64,000 bases of DNA from Cyclobacteriaceae bacterium (GCA_022841475.1 JALHRJ010000002.1:62001-126000), one strand, 5' to 3'; positions 21,307 to 33,416 are shown, counted from the stretch's first letter. Numbers and translations: made by a program. The notes: a model not told the origin generated them from the letters alone.

Positions 21307-21624
21307 CTAATATGGTCTGTAATCTTCTGTGTAACTAAAACCAGTTCCTTCTAATGTTTGCCTTATTTCTTCAGCAAGTTCCATAAATTCATCTTCCAAA
21401 TCCTGAAGTTTTTGTTCAATGCTTTGCGATTTTGTGATAACAGAACGAGAAACAGGAAAACCGTCCGTTTCAAATATTCTAATGAAATTAGAATATCGCG
21501 TTTGGTAATCTTCGATTAACATACTGATTATTGTTGAAGCATTCTTCAAAAAACCAGGATTCAAGTGGTTATTAATTTTAACTGCACTGCGAACAGCATT
21601 TTTAATCAATTTTTGCTTTCTCAT
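21307..21624 (-). CDS. Small basic-N-terminus helical protein 8
   Basis: 105 residues. Leader MRKQKLIKNAVRSAVKINNH is basic and amphipathic and matches that of the 19004 protein; the body is helical and acidic. Lies between lysin and terminase small-subunit genes. Confidence 0.65.
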   Translation of the reverse strand: MRKQKLIKNAVRSAVKINNHLNPGFLKNASTIISMLIEDYQTRYSNFIRIFETDGFPVSRSVITKSQSIEQKLQDLEDEFMELAEEIRQTLEGTGFSYTEDYRPY

Positions 21625-21627
21625 AAT

Positions 21628-21951
21628 TTACTCCGGTAAATAATCATAACCTAATTCGCCACGATCTTCGGCTCTTTTGAAATCAATCTTTAGGACATCT
21701 AATACGTCATAAACTTCTGATAATAAGTTACTCACCTTTGCCATTTGTTCGCGAATTTTTGGAACATCGGTGTTGCTATCTTGTAATTGACGAAAAAAGA
21801 AGTTATAATTGCGATCAAACAATGAAGATTGTTCATAAATACTTTTTTGCAAATCTTCTATATAATTGTATGTCATGTAATTGGTGGATTTTAATGACCT
21901 TTTTAGACTATTTACTCCCATGTAGCGTTTTGTTTTACTCGTCATTTTCAT
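21628..21951 (-). CDS. Small basic-N-terminus helical protein 9
   Basis: 107 residues. Leader MKMTSKTKRYMGVNSLKRSL is basic and shares a KTxxYMG-like word with the proteins at 19423 and 58517. Acidic helical body. Overlaps the upstream gene by 4 nt. Confidence 0.65.
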   Translation of the reverse strand: MKMTSKTKRYMGVNSLKRSLKSTNYMTYNYIEDLQKSIYEQSSLFDRNYNFFFRQLQDSNTDVPKIREQMAKVSNLLSEVYDVLDVLKIDFKRAEDRGELGYDYLPE

Positions 21952-22766
21952 TTTGTTTTTCCTTTGATAATCATACTGCTAGTGTTGGTATTTAGATAGT
22001 AATTAATTTCTTGTGATATAGCACTGAGGATTTTGGGGTCTGAAACATGTTTGCGTATTGTAGCAACAACAAAAGACAGCATCGTCATGGCTTGCTCGGC
22101 TGTCATCATTTGTTTTAATTCGGTTAGGCGTTTTCTTTCGGTTTCCACAAGTTTTCTGCGATTGGCAACGGCGCGAAATATTTCATCCCAAGCCAAATAA
22201 TCATCAAAACCGCGATTGATTAACTTCCCCATTTCGCTTAGGTTTTCAGCAAAAGCAGCTTGATTGTTGGTTTGCGCTGCTAGTCGTAAAGCAGCATAAC
22301 TTTTCTTAACGGCTTTCCAGATTGCGCCACTTTCGCCTGTATCAACACGGGTGATAAGGTCGCCAATTCTAGCTTCAATTAGCGCTATATCATCGCGGAG
22401 TTCGAGTAGTTTTTCGTCATTAACCGCCTTCATGTAACGTTCACTTAAACGCGACGGCAAATCTCTTGTATACTTACCGTCTTTAAAGCGTCCGTGTGCT
22501 GCGCCTTTTAAGGATAACCCACCATGAATACGACAACGGTTAGCACCACGTACAGGACTCCCCATACAATATGTTCCGTTACGCCGACGAGCGCCACAAA
22601 CTTGTTTGTCACCAACAAAAAACAAACTCCGCGCCCCATCTTTTTCGACTCGTATACCAGCTTCTTCGTAAGTCATTGTTACTGGAATACGCGGCTTTTT
22701 AACATAAGGAGTCGCGTTTATTTCTTGTTTTTCTATAACTTTTAAAGCAAATTCTTCTGAACTCAT
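21948..22766 (-). CDS. terS: Terminase small-subunit candidate (HGG zinc-type motif)
   Basis: 272 residues. Residues ~57-85 hold CGARRRNGTYCMGSPVRGAN followed by RCRIHGG, a Cys/His motif frequent in phage small terminase and related packaging proteins. The rest is helical and could oligomerise and bind DNA. The gene is in the packaging block with terL. The start overlaps the Hint-like gene by 4 nt. TerS identity is inferred from motif plus position. Confidence 0.6.
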   Translation of the reverse strand: MSSEEFALKVIEKQEINATPYVKKPRIPVTMTYEEAGIRVEKDGARSLFFVGDKQVCGARRRNGTYCMGSPVRGANRCRIHGGLSLKGAAHGRFKDGKYTRDLPSRLSERYMKAVNDEKLLELRDDIALIEARIGDLITRVDTGESGAIWKAVKKSYAALRLAAQTNNQAAFAENLSEMGKLINRGFDDYLAWDEIFRAVANRRKLVETERKRLTELKQMMTAEQAMTMLSFVVATIRKHVSDPKILSAISQEINYYLNTNTSSMIIKGKTK

Positions 22767-23203
22767 GATCGATTACACAAAAACTGATTTGCAAAATAAC
22801 TTGTATATGGTTCACATATTAAATCGTATAACAAAAACCCATCGTTATTATAATCGTAAGCAATAGATTTAAGCCCTGCTGTTCGATGTATTATACTTTG
22901 GTTATGAAAACAACTGATATTACCACGCATCGGTATTGCTTCTATTGTCTCAAATATATTATTACTATACCACATTTTATCAGGTGAGCATGATATATAA
23001 ACGATGTCGTTCATCATTTGCATACTAAAATGAATGATGGTCTTTATATCTTTTGTTATAGCAATAGATTTAATTTGTGTTTGAACTAGACACAAATTAA
23101 TTTCATCATAAGATAAAACAAAGTCGCCTTCTCTTAAATCGGTTATAAGCGAAAAATTAAAATCAGGTAAAGCAATATAAGTTGTACCAGTCAACCCGGA
23201 CAC
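22763..23203 (-). CDS. Free-standing degenerate Hint (hedgehog/intein-like) domain protein
   Basis: 146 residues from a GTG start. GLTGTTYIALPDF, then LREGDFVLSYDE, matches the N-terminal block of Hint domains (normally CxTGDTxI...GDxVlsyd), and YDLICEPYTSYFANQFLCN matches the C-terminal block (normally YdLxvex-h-YfanGfLvHN). The catalytic Cys is Gly and the penultimate His is Cys, so splicing is unlikely. No endonuclease is inserted. It is the whole gene, placed between the ParB-methylase gene and terS. Could be a domesticated intein remnant. Confidence 0.65.
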   Translation of the reverse strand: MSGLTGTTYIALPDFNFSLITDLREGDFVLSYDEINLCLVQTQIKSIAITKDIKTIIHFSMQMMNDIVYISCSPDKMWYSNNIFETIEAIPMRGNISCFHNQSIIHRTAGLKSIAYDYNNDGFLLYDLICEPYTSYFANQFLCNRS

Positions 23204-23213
23204 AATCTATTTC

Positions 23214-24620
23214 CTATTCTGCCAACATTGGTTCTAATCCAGCATTCGTCATGCGTTCCAGTATGACTGCAACGTAACCGGGATCAATTTCAATAGCGCG
23301 GCACAGTCTTCCTAATTGTTCAGATGCCGCCATTGTTGTTCCGCTGCCACCGAAACAATCATAAACAATTTCACCTGTTAATGTTGAGTTTTCAATTGCT
23401 CTTGCAACTAATGCAACTGGTTTCATAGTGGGATGCTCTTCTGATTTCATCGGCCTGTCAATTTCCCAAACTGTATTTTGTTGTCTGCCGCCATGATAGC
23501 GATGTCCTGCGTTTGGAATCCAACCATAAAAAATTGGTTCATTTTTCCAATGATAGTCAACACCCATTGGAGAAAATGTCGGGGAGTTCTTTACCCATTG
23601 AATTGTTTGACGCCAAATTCCACGTTCTTTTAAGACTTGCCCAAAGACAATGTGTAACGGGCCAGCAGGGGATGCTACATAAAAAGCTGCGCCGGGTTTA
23701 CTGTGTGCGATAGCATTATCAAAAGCCTTACACAACATATCATAAAGACCATCTTCGTCTAATGTATCGTTTGTTAAGTTTTTCTCAATACGATTGTGCT
23801 TTGCAATTTTATTCAAGAATTTATTTTTGTCACCAATAGCTACACCATATGGTGGATCAGTCCAGATCAATTCAATAAGATCATCTTTCATAACACGTTT
23901 GACATCATCTGGGTTAGTGCTATCGCCACAAAGAATGCGATGTTCGCCATTAGTTGTTGGAATAATCCACATTTGTCCATATTCAGTGTTCCACTGTTGT
24001 CTTAATTCTTCAGCACGACTAATTGGGGGTTCGTCTTCTTCAACATCGGTTCGTTCATTAACAGATTTAGAAGTATCTTCATCATCCATATTATCAATCA
24101 AGTCACTTAGATTCATGTCCCCAAACGATATGGGCATAACTTCATCTTCAATTCCTTGCAAGACAGAAATGTATCTTTCTTTATCCCACATCTTAGACAT
24201 ATCATCAATTGTAAATTCACCACCAGCCATTGTTAAGTTGTTGTGATCAATAGCATAGCGTGTTGCGGCTGCTTGGCTTTTGGCATCAATACCAAATAAC
24301 ACAGGCATACACCAATAATCGTCTTCACGATGCTTCAATATACCGCGTGGAAGTTTTTTGTTCAACTTCTGCATCTTAATTAAGGCTTCGGCGCGACCAT
24401 TGCCTTCAACTAATCCGCCCAATTTATTGTCCCATGCCGGAGGGTCACGGAATCCATTTTGTTCAATCGATTGAATAATAGCTCCTATGTCATGCTTTTT
24501 TGCATTATCTTGCCACAGCAATACTTCGTGAACCGGAATGTAATATAGTAACAAAGCCTCTCCATCTAAAGCATTGTCGTCGTTCTGATACTTTGTAAAC
24601 TGTTCGTAATTTTGTGTCAT
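23214..24620 (-). CDS. ParB-like nuclease domain fused to DNA methyltransferase
   Basis: 468 residues. Residues ~20-100 are a ParB/sulfiredoxin-like domain (YYIPVHEVLLWQDNAKKHD, VEGNGRAEALIKM). The C-terminal half is an amino-group DNA methyltransferase with the catalytic TDPPYG motif before the SAM-binding FGGSGTT motif, the order of beta-class N6-adenine or N4-cytosine enzymes. This fusion is common in phages near terminase genes and presumably modifies phage DNA. It is the first gene after the GTGTTAAAAT element at 24663. Confidence 0.85.
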   Translation of the reverse strand: MTQNYEQFTKYQNDDNALDGEALLLYYIPVHEVLLWQDNAKKHDIGAIIQSIEQNGFRDPPAWDNKLGGLVEGNGRAEALIKMQKLNKKLPRGILKHREDDYWCMPVLFGIDAKSQAAATRYAIDHNNLTMAGGEFTIDDMSKMWDKERYISVLQGIEDEVMPISFGDMNLSDLIDNMDDEDTSKSVNERTDVEEDEPPISRAEELRQQWNTEYGQMWIIPTTNGEHRILCGDSTNPDDVKRVMKDDLIELIWTDPPYGVAIGDKNKFLNKIAKHNRIEKNLTNDTLDEDGLYDMLCKAFDNAIAHSKPGAAFYVASPAGPLHIVFGQVLKERGIWRQTIQWVKNSPTFSPMGVDYHWKNEPIFYGWIPNAGHRYHGGRQQNTVWEIDRPMKSEEHPTMKPVALVARAIENSTLTGEIVYDCFGGSGTTMAASEQLGRLCRAIEIDPGYVAVILERMTNAGLEPMLAE

Positions 24621-24662
24621 AATCTGTCAAGCTCCATAGTAAAAAATATAACAATTCTTACT

Positions 24663-24672
24663 ATTTTAACAC
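24663..24672 (-). promoter_or_regulatory. Late-type promoter element GTGTTAAAAT
   Basis: Sits directly after a terminator and about 45 bp before the ParB-methylase gene, so it is well placed to start the packaging operon that runs down to terL. Confidence 0.6.
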
Positions 24673-24706
24673 AAAAAAAAGAATGGGTATGCTTAGATAC
24701 CCATTC
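24673..24706 (-). terminator. Rho-independent terminator
   Basis: On the minus strand GAATGGGTAT-CTAAGC-ATACCCATTC is a perfect 10-bp stem followed by eight T. It ends the transcript of the gene at 24733-25302. Confidence 0.92.
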
Positions 24707-24732
24707 AAGATCAGACTATTAACTTATTTGTA

Positions 24733-25302
24733 TTATATGAAACGAGCGCCAGAACCCAATGGGCCGGGCCCACCACTGCTTTCAACTAAATAGCAACCAT
24801 GCAAACTCACAGCGTAATTAGTGTTACTTTCGTAAGAATGAATAGCGCGATTAAGTTCGGGTGTGCCACTACCAATCAAGAAAAAGCTCATGGCATTACC
24901 TTCTGCCCAATCAGAACGAGCAGAAATTTCATGTAAAATTGCTTTTATGTCTGGCAATTCGTACATTGTATTTGCTGCCCATGTCGGTAAACCCGAAACA
25001 GTGATGCGAGTATTTGTTTGTGAACGAGTGCCGGGGTGACTGGTTGAAGTGAAAGCCGGGCTGTTTGAGTGGTTGTGACCAACAATATCGAATTGCGCTG
25101 CAACGCTGGTGTTATCTTTTGACCACACACGCAAATGAGCATATTCTAATGTGACGCCTCGTGGTAATCTAACGCTAGGAAAACGCACTCCAACTAAATT
25201 CATGCCCGCTGGTAACATACCAAGCAAAAGGCTTGTTCCAGTAGCACTAAAAGTACCGTTTTGAACTGTAACATCATCTGCGCCGCTTGTAATTAATGCC
25301 AT
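24733..25302 (-). CDS. Probable virion surface protein
   Basis: 189 residues from the ATG at 25302, which has GAAGGAA eight bases upstream; the longer form to 25341 lacks a site. Begins MALITSGADDVTVQNGTFSA, beta-rich, with Ser/Thr/Asn-rich stretches typical of phage fibres or decoration proteins. Single-gene transcript ended by a strong terminator, implying high expression. No family recognised. Confidence 0.6.
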   Translation of the reverse strand: MALITSGADDVTVQNGTFSATGTSLLLGMLPAGMNLVGVRFPSVRLPRGVTLEYAHLRVWSKDNTSVAAQFDIVGHNHSNSPAFTSTSHPGTRSQTNTRITVSGLPTWAANTMYELPDIKAILHEISARSDWAEGNAMSFFLIGSGTPELNRAIHSYESNTNYAVSLHGCYLVESSGGPGPLGSGARFI

Positions 25303-25420
25303 ATTCTTTTCCTTCATCTTGTATAAAAACACTATATTCAATATAACATAGGAAAAATAGTCCTTTTTGTTATACTAAATGAAATATTTGCGATATTTGG
25401 GAAATATGGACATAAAAACG

Positions 25421-25566
25421 GTGTTACAATGATTTTAACAAGGTTTTCTGAACTCGCGAGTGCTGGCTTTTTGGCGGATGTGTGTCTGATGGTGTCAATG
25501 AAAAGAGAATCTTGTTAAAACGAACAACCAGTAGTGCTGCTCCTTCACTACTGGTTGTTTATTTTT
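25421..25566 (+). ncRNA. Plus-strand small RNA with own promoter element and terminator
   Basis: GTGTTACAAT (25421-25430) matches the late-type promoter word on the plus strand. About 7 bases later TTTTAACAAG (25433-25442) is perfectly complementary to CTTGTTAAAA (25511-25520), closing a ~70-nt structured region. A 14-bp terminator stem with U-tract follows at once. No ORF is present and both flanking genes run on the minus strand. Confidence 0.6.
25523..25566 (+). terminator. 14-bp terminator hairpin, usable from both strands
   Basis: AACAACCAGTAGTG / CACTACTGGTTGTT, nine-base loop, followed on the plus strand by TATTTTT and on the minus strand by CGTTTT. It can end the plus-strand RNA and also the minus-strand gene at 25575. 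Confidence 0.9.
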
Positions 25567-25574
25567 GCGACATT

Positions 25575-25976
25575 TCATTCAGGGGTATAGTCGTAACATG
25601 ACAGATTAGCTGTTGCCGGGGAAGAAAACATATCGTTGCGTTCGGTTTGATCGTAATATTTTAAGTGGGCTATACAGTAAATATCTTCTTTTACAACGCG
25701 ATTTATTTCTATGATTACTGCTATTAAGTAATAGTAAAAACTTTGTGGCAGAAATAAAATATCTGAAAAATAAATAGCAAACTTACCTGCCACAAAGTTT
25801 TCGATAACGATTTGTTTTATATCGTTTTCAGCCAAGCGCTCTTTTACTGAATCGACCATTTGTTGCAACAAGTTATCCTGTACGTCAGGTGTAAGGTTAC
25901 TAAGATAATGCCACATCGCTGATGAAGTAGCAATATCATGATCAAAACGTAAATGCACAACGCTGTTAGTTATCAT
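25575..25976 (-). CDS. Unknown protein
   Basis: 133 residues, mixed helix/strand, with a hydrophobic stretch near residues 75-95 (LPQSFYYYLIAVIIEINRVV) too polar for a clear membrane helix. Four bases from the upstream gene, and followed by a strong bidirectional terminator. No family recognised. Confidence 0.6.
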   Translation of the reverse strand: MITNSVVHLRFDHDIATSSAMWHYLSNLTPDVQDNLLQQMVDSVKERLAENDIKQIVIENFVAGKFAIYFSDILFLPQSFYYYLIAVIIEINRVVKEDIYCIAHLKYYDQTERNDMFSSPATANLSCYDYTPE

Positions 25977-25980
25977 CGCA

Positions 25981-26322
25981 TTACCCTGAATGACGATAGG
26001 GATGTGCCGCGTTATAATTCAAAACCTGTGTTGTGTGGCTTGTTCCACTTGAAAGTGTAAAAGGGATACGTTTGCGCCGAATATGTTCATCCTCGTAAGG
26101 GGTTACTTTACCACGCCACTGTTTTGTCTCGCCGCTGCAAAAACAATAATGAGCTACATCACGCCTGATTACACTGTTGTCGATACTCCCAACAAAAAAA
26201 TCGTAATGAATATCAGGAAGGTTTTCACTTGGCGCAGTAATGGTAACATGAACCATTTCCCCGTTGCCAGTCTTATAATTTGTGTGTGTTTCTACAACGC
26301 TGTTTCTGTGTTGAATAATCAT
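25981..26322 (-). CDS. Unknown protein
   Basis: 113 residues, beta-rich (GEMVHVTITAPSENLPDIHY), with two Cys in YCFCSG. Two-gene unit with 25575-25976. Function not recognised. Confidence 0.55.
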   Translation of the reverse strand: MIIQHRNSVVETHTNYKTGNGEMVHVTITAPSENLPDIHYDFFVGSIDNSVIRRDVAHYCFCSGETKQWRGKVTPYEDEHIRRKRIPFTLSSGTSHTTQVLNYNAAHPYRHSG

Positions 26323-26361
26323 GATTTATTTCTCTTTTTTGAATATTATACAAATGTTAAT

Positions 26362-26388
26362 AAAAAAGGGGACTGTGGTGTCCCCTTT
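26362..26388 (-). terminator. Rho-independent terminator after the DUF932 gene
   Basis: On the minus strand AAAGGGGAC-ACCACA-GTCCCCTTT followed by a T run, 12 bp after the stop of the gene at 26400. Confidence 0.9.
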
Positions 26389-26399
26389 GTCTTGTAGCG

Positions 26400-27650
26400 T
26401 TAGGCTAGTTCGCTTTCAGTTTCGCTTACCAGATTGTCTTCGCGAATTTCCCATGTTGGGTCAACAATCGGCATGATGGCGTTAAAGCTGTTGATAATGT
26501 TACGTCGGCTGATACCTGCAACCAGTTCTTTGACACGGGTCTGTGGGTTGCGCTGCTGCTTGTGAGTTTCCATAAAGGTGAATACTTGGAAAGCACCAAA
26601 TGCTGTGCCGCGCATGTTTTCGGTAATTCCCGTATACTCGTTGTACTCATCGCTGGTAAACAACTCAACCGCTGTTTCGCGCAGCGCTTGTTGACGGGTT
26701 TGGCGCACCAAATAGTTGTCATAGCGCTTGTTGTAATCATTGACACCGATCAGTCTTTCGTCTGGTTCGTTACAGTCTTTATAGACTTTTTCGGCTACCA
26801 TTTCCATCTCACTGATTGTCAATGGTTTTTCAAGCATCATCAGTGCGGTTTCCTGCGCCAAAGTCCGCGCATCCAGCGCATTAACGTATACACCTTCAAG
26901 TGCCTGTGCGAAACGGTCAGTTGCGCCCAAGTAGTGTTCAAACCGCAACATTCGCGCTGCTTGGTTAATCGCCATCATAACCGTGTTTTGACACACTGCG
27001 ATAACGCTGCTGCTCAGAACATATCCCTTCTCAGGGGTAATATAAACTGTCAAATATTCACTTACATCGGTTTGAAGGGCGCTAACCACATCGCTGTCCC
27101 AACTGGGCATTGGGAAGCTCATGAAAAGGCCGTTCTTGCCGTTCTTTCCCAAGAAACCCATACTCTCCACTGGAAGGGGTGTGTTACCATCGCGCACGTA
27201 CTTGTCAACCAACTCGACCACCTTGCTAGGCGGAATCAACTCGAACTGATTGCTGCGCGTATAACGACTATCAGTTACATCGGGGTTCAGTTCTTTCCAA
27301 TTTTCGCGTGACATGATTCCCGTTTGAATCGTACCAAACGAAATCAAATCGTCATTTGACCAGTTGTGACGTACAATCATGGCTGAGTCAGAAGGCGCTG
27401 CTTTATTATCGTCAACGAAGTAAAACAGCGGTTTCAAGTAGGTGTCCATTCGGCAATTGGGGTCAATAAAACGATGACCTTCTGTAACGGAAACTTGCTG
27501 GTCAGCGAAAACTGCGCCAGCATTGTGCCACGCGGGTTTGCGCGAGAACATCATGGTATCGGCAACCACAATCTTGTATTGTTTGCCATCAAAACCTGTA
27601 ACCTCGCGAACCATCCCTTTATCTTGTGCAACCGTCAAATTAGCGACCAT
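26400..27650 (-). CDS. DUF932 phage/plasmid-like protein
   Basis: 416 residues from the ATG at 27650, eight bases after AAGGAG; the ATG nine bases earlier abuts the site. The sequence KPAWHNAGAVFADQQVSVTE near the start, the Gly/Ile-rich middle and overall length match the DUF932 family of plasmid and phage proteins, whose biochemical role is not established. Transcribed alone from the promoter at 27685-27712 and ended by the terminator at 26362. GC content is visibly higher than in neighbouring genes. Confidence 0.8.
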   Translation of the reverse strand: MVANLTVAQDKGMVREVTGFDGKQYKIVVADTMMFSRKPAWHNAGAVFADQQVSVTEGHRFIDPNCRMDTYLKPLFYFVDDNKAAPSDSAMIVRHNWSNDDLISFGTIQTGIMSRENWKELNPDVTDSRYTRSNQFELIPPSKVVELVDKYVRDGNTPLPVESMGFLGKNGKNGLFMSFPMPSWDSDVVSALQTDVSEYLTVYITPEKGYVLSSSVIAVCQNTVMMAINQAARMLRFEHYLGATDRFAQALEGVYVNALDARTLAQETALMMLEKPLTISEMEMVAEKVYKDCNEPDERLIGVNDYNKRYDNYLVRQTRQQALRETAVELFTSDEYNEYTGITENMRGTAFGAFQVFTFMETHKQQRNPQTRVKELVAGISRRNIINSFNAIMPIVDPTWEIREDNLVSETESELA

Positions 27651-27684
27651 TTTTTGCATCTCCTTGTGTTAAAACTATACCGTC

Positions 27685-27712
27685 ATTATAGCGCGATTTG
27701 TCCAATAGTCAA
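27685..27712 (-). promoter_or_regulatory. Sigma-70-type promoter TTGACT-N16-TATAAT
   Basis: Upstream of the DUF932 gene; exact 16-base spacer as in the other right-half promoters. Confidence 0.85.
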
Positions 27713-28219
27713 GCGTTTTGATTTATCAAAAATCAATGATAGAAAATCAAATATAGGTTTTTCGCTAAACCACTCGCCTTGTTTCCGACAATAAGCAAAA
27801 TAAATATGAAGGTATTTTTCAAGTTTGGCGTGTTCATCGCTTATGATAATAGCGACAATTTCAAATTCAATGTTATAGTTTTCTGATTCTAAGGAAGCGA
27901 CCCGTTTCTTCAAGTTGCTTGTGTGTCCTATTTTCACTAAAGATGGATAAGCAAAATGTCTGCCGAAATAAACACAATTTTTGAAATCAAAATGCTCAGG
28001 TTCTTTAATGACTTTTGCTTTTTCAAGCAGTTGAAATAAAATCGCGCCAGCAATAATTTGCCTGTAATTTACATCTGGATAGTTGGTAAAAAATTCAATT
28101 TGCAAATCGATCTGTTTTCTTAGTTCTTTCAACTTATCAAGTCTCGACTCAATTTGATTGTTTTGATTCAAGACAATAAGATTAGAATCGTGTTCTTCTA
28201 AAACGTACAATTGCTTCAC
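27686..28219 (-). CDS. GIY-YIG/T5orf172-like protein
   Basis: 177 residues. Residues ~1-80 are a coiled N-terminus. Residues ~88-165 match the T5orf172/MUG113 branch of the GIY-YIG fold: CVYFGRHFAYPSLVKIGHTS, KKRVASLESEN, HAKLEKYLHIYFAYCRKQGE with W-F at the end. These are small nuclease-like domains frequent in phages. Possible homing-type or DNA-processing enzyme; catalytic status untested. Confidence 0.7.
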   Translation of the reverse strand: MKQLYVLEEHDSNLIVLNQNNQIESRLDKLKELRKQIDLQIEFFTNYPDVNYRQIIAGAILFQLLEKAKVIKEPEHFDFKNCVYFGRHFAYPSLVKIGHTSNLKKRVASLESENYNIEFEIVAIIISDEHAKLEKYLHIYFAYCRKQGEWFSEKPIFDFLSLIFDKSKRLTIGQIAL

Positions 28220-28272
28220 CCTTTCTTGTGGTTTGAAGCAATTGTATCAGACTATATATTTTTTGAACAGAG

Positions 28273-28521
28273 CTAACTGGCTTTATTAACCTCGAATTGA
28301 TTAATGTTTCCGAAGAAATCAATGGTAAAAGACATCAATGCGCTTTTTGCTGGTTTGTCGCAAATCACATCGAGTCTTTGAATTGAATTATAAGTGACAA
28401 ATGGCTTGATGTGATTTGCGTAATAAGACAAAAAATCGTTATAACTAACGTCACTTTTAAATATCAATCGAAGCGTTCTGAGTTTATTGTCAATTGTGAT
28501 AAAAGACGGTTGATAAGGCAC
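28273..28521 (-). CDS. Unknown small protein
   Basis: 82 residues, alternating strand and helix, no Cys pair motif or membrane segment. Two bases upstream of the next gene in the operon. Function not recognised. Confidence 0.5.
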   Translation of the reverse strand: MPYQPSFITIDNKLRTLRLIFKSDVSYNDFLSYYANHIKPFVTYNSIQRLDVICDKPAKSALMSFTIDFFGNINQFEVNKAS

Positions 28522-28523
28522 AG

Positions 28524-29033
28524 TTAAAACTCCTTAAATAATCGTGCAACATAACAAGTTGATTTGTTATAATCAAAAAAATCTGGGTAATCATCTACAC
28601 TTGTATTATAACTATCGTACAAATGTTCGTCTTGAAAGCAAATAAAATCTTCGATTTTATCAAATGAAATATAATAACAGTCTTTGTCTAAAACATAACG
28701 TATAAATGTAACACCATTGTCACGTTCAACTGTTTTATGAAAAAAAGTACCATCACCGCGCCAGTTTTCTGGTTCTTCTACTGGAAGCTGCTTTTTCTCA
28801 AATTCAATCATTGGGATACCGTCTGTATCAAGCACATAATGTCCGTTTTTGTCAGTTACAGCTTTGCGTTTTGTTGTATAAGTATAATCAACATAATCGA
28901 CCTCTTTAATATAAGCTGGTCTATTAACACACTTGTGATCAATACCTTTTTCAATTAATAAGTCGATACGGGCGATTTTATCGACATAAGAATCGCCATC
29001 GAACTGATTATAAGTTAACAAAAACTCTGTCAT
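28524..29033 (-). CDS. Unknown acidic protein
   Basis: 169 residues from the ATG at 29033, which follows AAGGAG by eight bases; a longer frame to 29099 overlaps the upstream gene. Rich in Asp and Tyr (VDYVDYTYTTKRKAV, DDYPDFFDYNKSTCY). No family recognised. Part of the operon downstream of ligA. Confidence 0.6.
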   Translation of the reverse strand: MTEFLLTYNQFDGDSYVDKIARIDLLIEKGIDHKCVNRPAYIKEVDYVDYTYTTKRKAVTDKNGHYVLDTDGIPMIEFEKKQLPVEEPENWRGDGTFFHKTVERDNGVTFIRYVLDKDCYYISFDKIEDFICFQDEHLYDSYNTSVDDYPDFFDYNKSTCYVARLFKEF

Positions 29034-29044
29034 ATTTTTTCTCC

Positions 29045-32663
<3,619 letters not shown>

Positions 32664-32870
32664 AATGAAAGTTACCTTTCTCTCCATCCGTAGATGGGCA
32701 ACTAATCCCTTCGCCACAGGCATTCATAGAATTCATACAGACTAGGGAAGCATCCGTATTGTATGGTGGACTGCCACGTCAAGAATGCTTGTTTAGAGTT
32801 CTTTTTGCTAAAACTAGCAATTTGACTCTGTAGGCTAGTCAATGCTATTCGTTGTCCTCTAATGGTTGGC
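32664..32870 (-). ncRNA. HEARO-type omega-RNA upstream of isrB
   Basis: The minus strand between the upstream gene and the isrB start has no ORF but carries GTGGCAGTCCACC, GGATGCTTCCCTAG and ATGCCTGTGGCGAAGGGA, segments I associate with HEARO RNA, the RNA of IscB/IsrB elements. In such systems the guide is at the 5' end, here near 32850-32890, partly inside the upstream gene. Exact ends need mapping. Confidence 0.65.
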
Positions 32871-33203
32871 TTCCATCGAGGGACAAACTCTTTTTATGGA
32901 GTCATTGACTGACTTCTGAAACCAGTTGAAAAAAATATTGTAGCTTGTATTGTTGTCGCCTTCAATTTGATTTACAGTAACTTCAATTGGTGTTTTTAAA
33001 GCAATTTTTTCTTTTGAATGAACCTGTGAAATAATGTTTTTCTCGTCGGTATCTGACATATAAGCAAAATCAGACAACCGCATTGTTTCTGAATAAAAAA
33101 ATACATCGCAAACGAAATCGTTGTTACTATATAAACGAACTCCAATTTGTTCTGTTACTTCAATTGTTTCATAATGCGTGATAGTTTTGTTAACTTTTTT
33201 CAA
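32859..33203 (-). CDS. Unknown protein, possibly altered at its C-terminus by the IsrB element
   Basis: 114 residues, beta-rich at the start (KKVNKTITHYETIEVTEQIG). The last residues (RVCPSMEANH) run into the estimated edge of the IsrB element, so the original C-terminus may have been replaced. Function not recognised. Confidence 0.5.
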   Translation of the reverse strand: MKKVNKTITHYETIEVTEQIGVRLYSNNDFVCDVFFYSETMRLSDFAYMSDTDEKNIISQVHSKEKIALKTPIEVTVNQIEGDNNTSYNIFFNWFQKSVNDSIKRVCPSMEANH

Positions 33204-33227
33204 GTTTGACTCCTTTTTAAACAGAAT

Positions 33228-33300
33228 CGCCCTCAGAGGGACTCGAACCCCCGCCCCAGAGTTTAGAAAACTCTTGCTCTATCCACTGAGCTATGAGAGC
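33228..33300 (-). tRNA. tRNA-Arg(UCU)
   Basis: Complete cloverleaf: acceptor GCTCTCA/TGAGGGC, anticodon loop TTTCTAA. Transcribed after tRNA-Ala from the promoter at 33388. Confidence 0.95.
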
Positions 33301-33305
33301 AAAAA

Positions 33306-33378
33306 TGGACACTAACAGAATTGAACTGTTTCCTACGCTTTGCAAAAGCGTCGTGCCACCCAACAACACCTAGCGCCC
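33306..33378 (-). tRNA. tRNA-Ala(UGC)
   Basis: Acceptor GGGCGCT/AGTGTCC with two G-U pairs, anticodon loop TTTGCAA, T-arm AACAG-TTCAATT-CTGTT. The D-arm is atypical (GTTGTTGGGTGG). Confidence 0.85.
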
Positions 33379-33387
33379 GTATTTATT

Positions 33388-33416
33388 ATTATATCGATTT
33401 TAAGAAAAAAAATCAA
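33388..33416 (-). promoter_or_regulatory. Promoter TTGATT-N17-TATAAT for the Ala/Arg tRNAs
   Basis: Lies ten bases before tRNA-Ala; its -35 overlaps the stop codon of the upstream gene. Confidence 0.75.

Noticed and set aside
26562-27311. 249-residue plus-strand frame opposite the DUF932 gene
   Set aside because: It is antisense to a recognised gene, has no ribosome site or promoter, and its composition is that of a shadow frame.
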